Shown piece after piece: positions 62,160-64,000 of a stretch of 64,000 bases of DNA. How positions within the stretch are numbered: position 1 is the first letter of the stretch; every line of letters begins with the position of its first letter. Both the position numbers and the translations under genes were made by a program. This stretch comes from an uncultured Porphyromonadaceae bacterium. GTDB taxonomy: Bacteria; Bacteroidota; Bacteroidia; Bacteroidales; Muribaculaceae. The stretch covers positions 38,464-102,463 of the forward strand of contig CALDIF010000025.1 in NCBI GenBank assembly GCA_937901905.1, read 5' to 3'. The notes under the pieces were generated by a model, which saw nothing but the letters and a program-made list of their open reading frames with translations, made no database searches and was not told the origin of the DNA.

Positions 62160-62356
62160 GAAATGCGGTGCAAAGGTAATGCTAATTTTTAAACTGACAA
62201 ATTTTTGTTCAAAAAAAACTTGATTTTTTTATAAATCGGAAGCGTCGCGTGTGGATTTTTGTCCGAATATGGTGGAAATTATGTGCAAAAGTTCCATTTG
62301 TGACCAATTTTTTTAAATATTTTGTCTCGGTGGAATGTCGTTTTGAAAAATTATTG

Positions 62357-62364
62357 TACTTTTG
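62357..62364 (+). promoter_or_regulatory. -7 box upstream of the coiled-coil/zapA genes
   Basis: TACTTTTG, a TAnnTTTG match, 16 nt before the start codon. This implies a very short leader; no TTTG at the right distance upstream. Confidence 0.5.
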
Positions 62365-62380
62365 CAAAAAATTGGTAACT

Positions 62381-62677
62381 ATGCCTTCGACCGAATTGAA
62401 ACTGAAACTGCAGAGCCTGTCGCGCAAGGTGGAAATCCTGCGCAAGAGGTATCTTGCACTTCAGTCTGAACGCAAGGAACTGAAACGTACCGTCGAGCGG
62501 CAGGAGATCGAGATCGAGAAACTGGAAAAGGAAGTTGCCCAGCTGAAGGTTGATAATGAGTTCCTGCGTGTGGCTCACACGGTGCCTCGTGATCCCGAGA
62601 CGGTCAACAAATACAAGAAACAGGTTGCCAAAATGGTGCGGGACATTGACCGGTGCATCAAACAGTTGAACGCTTGA
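62381..62677 (+). CDS. Coiled-coil protein upstream of zapA
   Basis: 98-residue protein that is almost entirely coiled coil (KLQSLSRKVEILRKRYLALQ, EIEIEKLEKEVAQLKVDNEF), ending MVRDIDRCIKQLNA. The ATG at 62381 (MPSTELKL) is chosen because it follows the promoter box; an upstream ATG at 62249 would precede that box. It sits just before zapA, an arrangement typical of Bacteroidales, so a cell-division role at the Z-ring, ZapB-like in shape, is a reasonable guess. Confidence 0.7.
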   Translation: MPSTELKLKLQSLSRKVEILRKRYLALQSERKELKRTVERQEIEIEKLEKEVAQLKVDNEFLRVAHTVPRDPETVNKYKKQVAKMVRDIDRCIKQLNA

Positions 62678-62697
62678 CACGACAAGAATTTGATGTT

Positions 62698-63000
62698 ATG
62701 GCCGACAATAATAACAAAGTGAAAATATGGATTCAGCTCGCTGACGCCTCCAATCCCATCGCCCTGAGCATCGCGCCAGAGGATGAGGAGAATTACCGTA
62801 AGGCCGAAGAACTTGTCAACACATTGTGGAAGAAGTGGATGACCCGTTTCGGCGGCGAGTCGGCTGATGTGTTGGGCAGGGTGGCGTTCCAGTTTGCGAG
62901 ACTGTATTTGGAGGCTTACGGTGAAAACCGTGAGGTCAATGATTTCCTGAATGGATTAGATACTCAACTCAATGCCCTGCTGGGCAAAGAGGAGGAGTGA
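62698..63000 (+). CDS. zapA: Cell division protein ZapA
   Basis: 100-residue ZapA, which bundles FtsZ filaments at midcell. The start MADNNNKVKIWIQLADAS gives the normal N-terminal beta domain. EENYRKAEELVNTLWKKW and the C-terminal helix FARLYLEAYGENREVNDFL follow. It starts 20 nt after the coiled-coil gene. Confidence 0.85.
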   Translation: MADNNNKVKIWIQLADASNPIALSIAPEDEENYRKAEELVNTLWKKWMTRFGGESADVLGRVAFQFARLYLEAYGENREVNDFLNGLDTQLNALLGKEEE

Positions 63001-63023
63001 CACTCTGAGTGAATCAGGTTCCT

Positions 63024-63091
63024 GCACCACTTTAGGCTTAATGCGATTTCCTGCTGTTAAACAGCAGGATAGGCATTGCTTGGGGTGGTGC
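63024..63091 (+). ncRNA. Structured RNA element between zapA and rny
   Basis: A 68-nt rod: GCACCAC/GTGGTGC at the base, AATGC/GCATT in the middle, TCCTGCTG/CAGCAGGA at the top with a 5-nt loop, and internal loops between. TTATTATT follows. It may be a terminator for zapA, a leader element for rny, or a small RNA. In many bacteria 6S RNA lies beside zapA, but this element is far shorter than 6S. Confidence 0.5.
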
Positions 63092-63120
63092 TTATTATTA
63101 AATATTTTATCAATTTATAA

Positions 63121-64000
63121 ATGAACACAATAGTAATAACTGTTATTGTAGCCATCCTGGCGATGGCGATTGGCTGGGGCGTGGCCATGTATCTCTCTCG
63201 GAAGAACGCCAAGTCCCAAGCCAACGAAATTATCGAGAAAGCCCGTCTTGAGGCCGAAGTGCTCAAGAACAACGAGGTGATGAAGGGAAAGGAAGCCGGA
63301 ATGACCATCAGGAGCGAAGCCGAGAAGGAGGCCAATGCACGATTGACCAAGGTGCAGACCAGCGAGGCCAAGCTCAAGCAGCGCGAGATGCAGCTCAACC
63401 AGCAGCAAGGTGAGGTGCAGCGCCGCCGCAACGAGGTGGACAACCTCAAGGTGAATGTCGAGAATCAGATGGCTTTGCTCGATCAGCGCAAAACCGAGGT
63501 TGACAAGATGGAAAAGAGCGTGCGCGACACCCTGGAGCACGTCAGCGGTCTCTCGGCCGAGGAAGCAAAGGAGAAGCTTATCGAGTCCCTCAAGGACGAG
63601 GCCAAGACCAATGCCGCCAGCTATATCAATGATATCATGGACGATGCCAAGATGACCGCCACCAAGGAGGCCAAGCGCATCATCATCGAGACCATCCAGC
63701 GTGTGGCTACCGAGACTGCCGTCGAGAACGCTGTGACGGTATTCCATATCGACAATGACGAGATCAAGGGGCGCATCATCGGTCGCGAGGGCCGCAACAT
63801 CCGCGCCCTGGAGGCCGCAACCGGCGTCGAGATCGTTGTTGACGACACTCCCGAGGCCATCGTGCTTTCGGGCTTCGACCCCGTGCGTCGCGAGGTCGCC
63901 CGTCTGGCTCTGCATCAGCTCGTCAGCGACGGCCGCATCCATCCTGCCCGCATCGAGGAGATGGTGGCCAAGGCCCAGAAAGAGGTCAACAACACCATCA
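63121..64000 (+). CDS. rny: Ribonuclease Y (3' end outside window)
   Basis: Membrane-tethered endoribonuclease that initiates mRNA decay. The N-terminal helix (residues 2-25, [21 protein letters not shown]), the long coiled coil (about 30-165) and the KH domain with [20 protein letters not shown] are all visible; the HD catalytic domain lies beyond the window end. The frame stays open for 293 codons to the edge. Gln is almost always CAG here, unlike earlier genes in the window. Confidence 0.95.
   Translation, partial: MNTIVITVIVAILAMAIGWGVAMYLSRKNAKSQANEIIEKARLEAEVLKNNEVMKGKEAGMTIRSEAEKEANARLTKVQTSEAKLKQREMQLNQQQGEVQRRRNEVDNLKVNVENQMALLDQRKTEVDKMEKSVRDTLEHVSGLSAEEAKEKLIESLKDEAKTNAASYINDIMDDAKMTATKEAKRIIIETIQRVATETAVENAVTVFHIDNDEIKGRIIGREGRNIRALEAATGVEIVVDDTPEAIVLSGFDPVRREVARLALHQLVSDGRIHPARIEEMVAKAQKEVNNTI

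Overview
The window looks like chromosome from an anaerobic gut Bacteroidales, most probably Muribaculaceae or Prevotellaceae. I base this on the Bacteroidetes-type promoters (TTTG, 19-20 nt, TAnnTTTG) in front of many genes, a DUF3256 protein, anaerobic NrdDG, a 2-oxoacid:ferredoxin oxidoreductase, very large secreted GH13 amylases with starch-binding modules, and the general absence of Shine-Dalgarno sequences. Most genes are core housekeeping genes, with several accessory blocks between them. There is no rRNA, CRISPR array, insertion sequence or complete prophage.

Layout. 0-5 kb (minus): partial SNF2 helicase, asnS, and an RluB-type pseudouridine synthase with a long Arg/Gly/Tyr/Gln repeat tail. 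5-7.5 kb (plus): DUF3256 protein and xseA. 7.6-9.3 kb (minus): secreted dockerin-ended protein. 9.6-11.7 kb (plus): greA, a HIT hydrolase and type I asparaginase. 11.8-16.7 kb (minus): giant secreted alpha-amylase 1. Behind it, at 16.86-17.05 kb, is a 195-nt rod-like structured RNA with its own promoter box, a 6S RNA candidate. 17.2-22 kb (minus): nrdG, nrdD, hpf, xerC, tadA.

The most unusual block is a five-gene minus-strand operon at 22.1-32.1 kb, with a textbook promoter at one end and a hairpin terminator at the other. It encodes a 1010-aa polytopic protein whose C-terminus resembles a divergent SEDS (FtsW/RodA) glycosyltransferase, a P-loop GTPase, a membrane-anchored partner protein, a divergent class B penicillin-binding-protein-like transpeptidase (STFK, SED, KTGT), and an HExxH membrane protein. 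This reads as a dedicated, possibly GTPase-controlled, SEDS/PBP envelope machine. It is my main candidate for an undescribed system.

32.6-37.8 kb (plus): ychF, an RlmL-like methyltransferase, a membrane protein, pdxB, and a degenerate Rieske-like lipoprotein. 37.8-40.7 kb (minus): korB and korA. 41-44 kb (minus): three-gene phage-derived remnant with a terminase ATPase lacking its nuclease, an SU10-like capsid protein and a small acidic protein. 44.2-49.2 kb (plus): giant amylase 2, an inverted paralogue of amylase 1. 49.5-55.4 kb (plus): glyS, an FKBP lipoprotein, a GT2 enzyme and a Ca2+ P-type ATPase. 55.5-57.8 kb (minus): an MBOAT acyltransferase and SGNH hydrolase pair. 57.8-61.9 kb (minus): a 1352-aa protein with a Schlafen/AlbA_2 domain. 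62.1 kb: tRNA-Ala(GGC). 62.4-64 kb (plus): coiled-coil protein, zapA, a structured RNA and rny (cut by the window end). Codon use in this last block differs from the rest.
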